DNA from: Treponema sp.
GTDB taxonomy: Bacteria > Spirochaetota > Spirochaetia > Treponematales > Treponemataceae
NCBI GenBank assembly: GCA_024402695.1
Contig: JAKSTG010000021.1
Span: forward strand, 1 to 52,106
Direction: 5' to 3'
DNA: 52,106 nt
Part shown: positions 51,847 to 52,106 of the stretch, piece after piece
Layout: the number at the start of each line of letters is the position of its first letter
Position numbering within the stretch: position 1 is the stretch's first letter
Notes under the pieces: generated by a model
The model's database searches: none
Told to the model about the DNA's origin: nothing
What the model saw: the letters and a program-made list of their open reading frames with translations, nothing else
Made by a program: the position numbers and the translations under genes

Positions 51847-51896
51847 TTGACATGACTACCATATAACTATATTATATAGTCATATAATAACTATAT
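51847..51896 (+). promoter_or_regulatory. promoter and operator of the antitoxin gene
   Basis: TTGACA (51847-51852), a 17-base spacer and TATTAT (51870-51875) form a strong promoter. ATAACTATAT occurs at 51863-51872 and again at 51887-51896, and ACTATA-TTA-TATAGT (51866-51880) is an inverted repeat over the -10 box. This is the expected layout for autorepression by a Phd/YefM antitoxin. Confidence 0.65.
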
Positions 51897-51916
51897 TTCA
51901 CAAAAAGGAGGTACCC

Positions 51917-52106
51917 ATGACAGCACCACTTTATGACATTAAAGCCCGGTTCAGTGAATACGTAACCATGGCAGAAAACGGCGAGGTTGTTGAAATTACA
52001 AAACACGGAACCACCACCGCCGTAATCATCAGTCTTAAAATGTTCAATGAACTCAATGATGAATATCAGGAAATGCACAGACCAAGCTTTGTTGATGAGG
52101 TAAGGA
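51917..52106 (+). CDS. Phd/YefM-family antitoxin, 3' end outside the window
   Basis: The 63 visible codons start MTAPLYDIKARFSEYVTMAENGE and continue VVEITKHGTTTAVIIS, the N-terminal DNA-binding fold of Phd/YefM antitoxins (PLYDIKARFSEYV helix, then the ITKHG hairpin). AAGGAGG lies before the ATG. These proteins repress their own promoter and neutralise a toxin of the Doc, YoeB or RelE type encoded directly downstream. The toxin gene must lie past the right edge, so its class cannot be stated. Confidence 0.88.
   Translation, partial: MTAPLYDIKARFSEYVTMAENGEVVEITKHGTTTAVIISLKMFNELNDEYQEMHRPSFVDEVR

Overview
The window reads as chromosomal DNA of a host-associated (rumen or gut) Treponema-like spirochaete. 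The evidence is a FlaB-type core flagellin, a tuf-rpsJ-rplC ribosomal operon, very A/T-rich intergenic DNA, type III glutamine synthetase, a circularly permuted GH3 beta-glucosidase and an HD-GYP receptor with a periplasmic propeller. No rRNA, tRNA, CRISPR array or transposase was found. Most genes are on the minus strand. All assignments come from reading the sequence by eye; no database search or folding program was run.

Layout. 1-2217 (minus): start of rplC, rpsJ, tuf, and a promoter about 480 bases before tuf that drives a highly structured leader or separate small RNA. 2370-3880 (plus): flaB with a sigma28-like promoter and three-hairpin leader, then about 300 bases of broken flaB tail mixed with paired palindromes. 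3880-10036: HD-GYP propeller receptor, radical SAM protein, chemotaxis receptor. 10175-22581 (minus): pyrG-purF, an aldo/keto reductase, and asnB-gltB-gltD. 22954-27604 (plus): YczE-like membrane protein, dicarboxylate/amino-acid symporter, GH3 glucosidase. 27671-36063 (minus): compact seven-gene cluster with two envelope proteins, an ABC transporter, an Ntn-hydrolase lipoprotein and a two-component system. 36213-38053: broken HAD gene and a MATE exporter. 38169-49096 (minus): amt-PII fusion, glnN, tandem Nudix protein, carA and a carB-dapF fusion. 49096-50268: argD. 50832-52106 (plus): hisG and the start of a Phd/YefM antitoxin.

The strongest signal is an RNA regulon. Leaders of asnB(-gltBD), pyrG(-purF), glnN, amt-PII and carA(-carB) contain seven small hairpins with a six-base loop having A at position 1 and G at position 4 (AAAGNN six times, AATGGC once). 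Each overlaps an intrinsic terminator, so hairpin and terminator should exclude each other. The A1/G4 hexaloop and terminator overlap are hallmarks of RNA targets of ANTAR-domain antiterminators (EutV, NasR, AmiR type). Here, however, each terminator has one hairpin, placed at the predicted 5' end of the transcript, instead of the usual P1-P2 pair. asnB and glnN each carry two such attenuators in series. Every controlled gene uses or makes glutamine or ammonium, so this looks like a nitrogen-assimilation regulon controlled by transcription antitermination. The trans-acting factor is not in the window.

Other notable points are the CarB-DapF fusion whose epimerase half lacks the first catalytic cysteine, the Amt-PII fusion lacking the uridylylation tyrosine, several promoters whose -10 box lies 7-8 bases before the start codon (probable leaderless mRNAs), and two long imperfect palindromes between argD and hisG.
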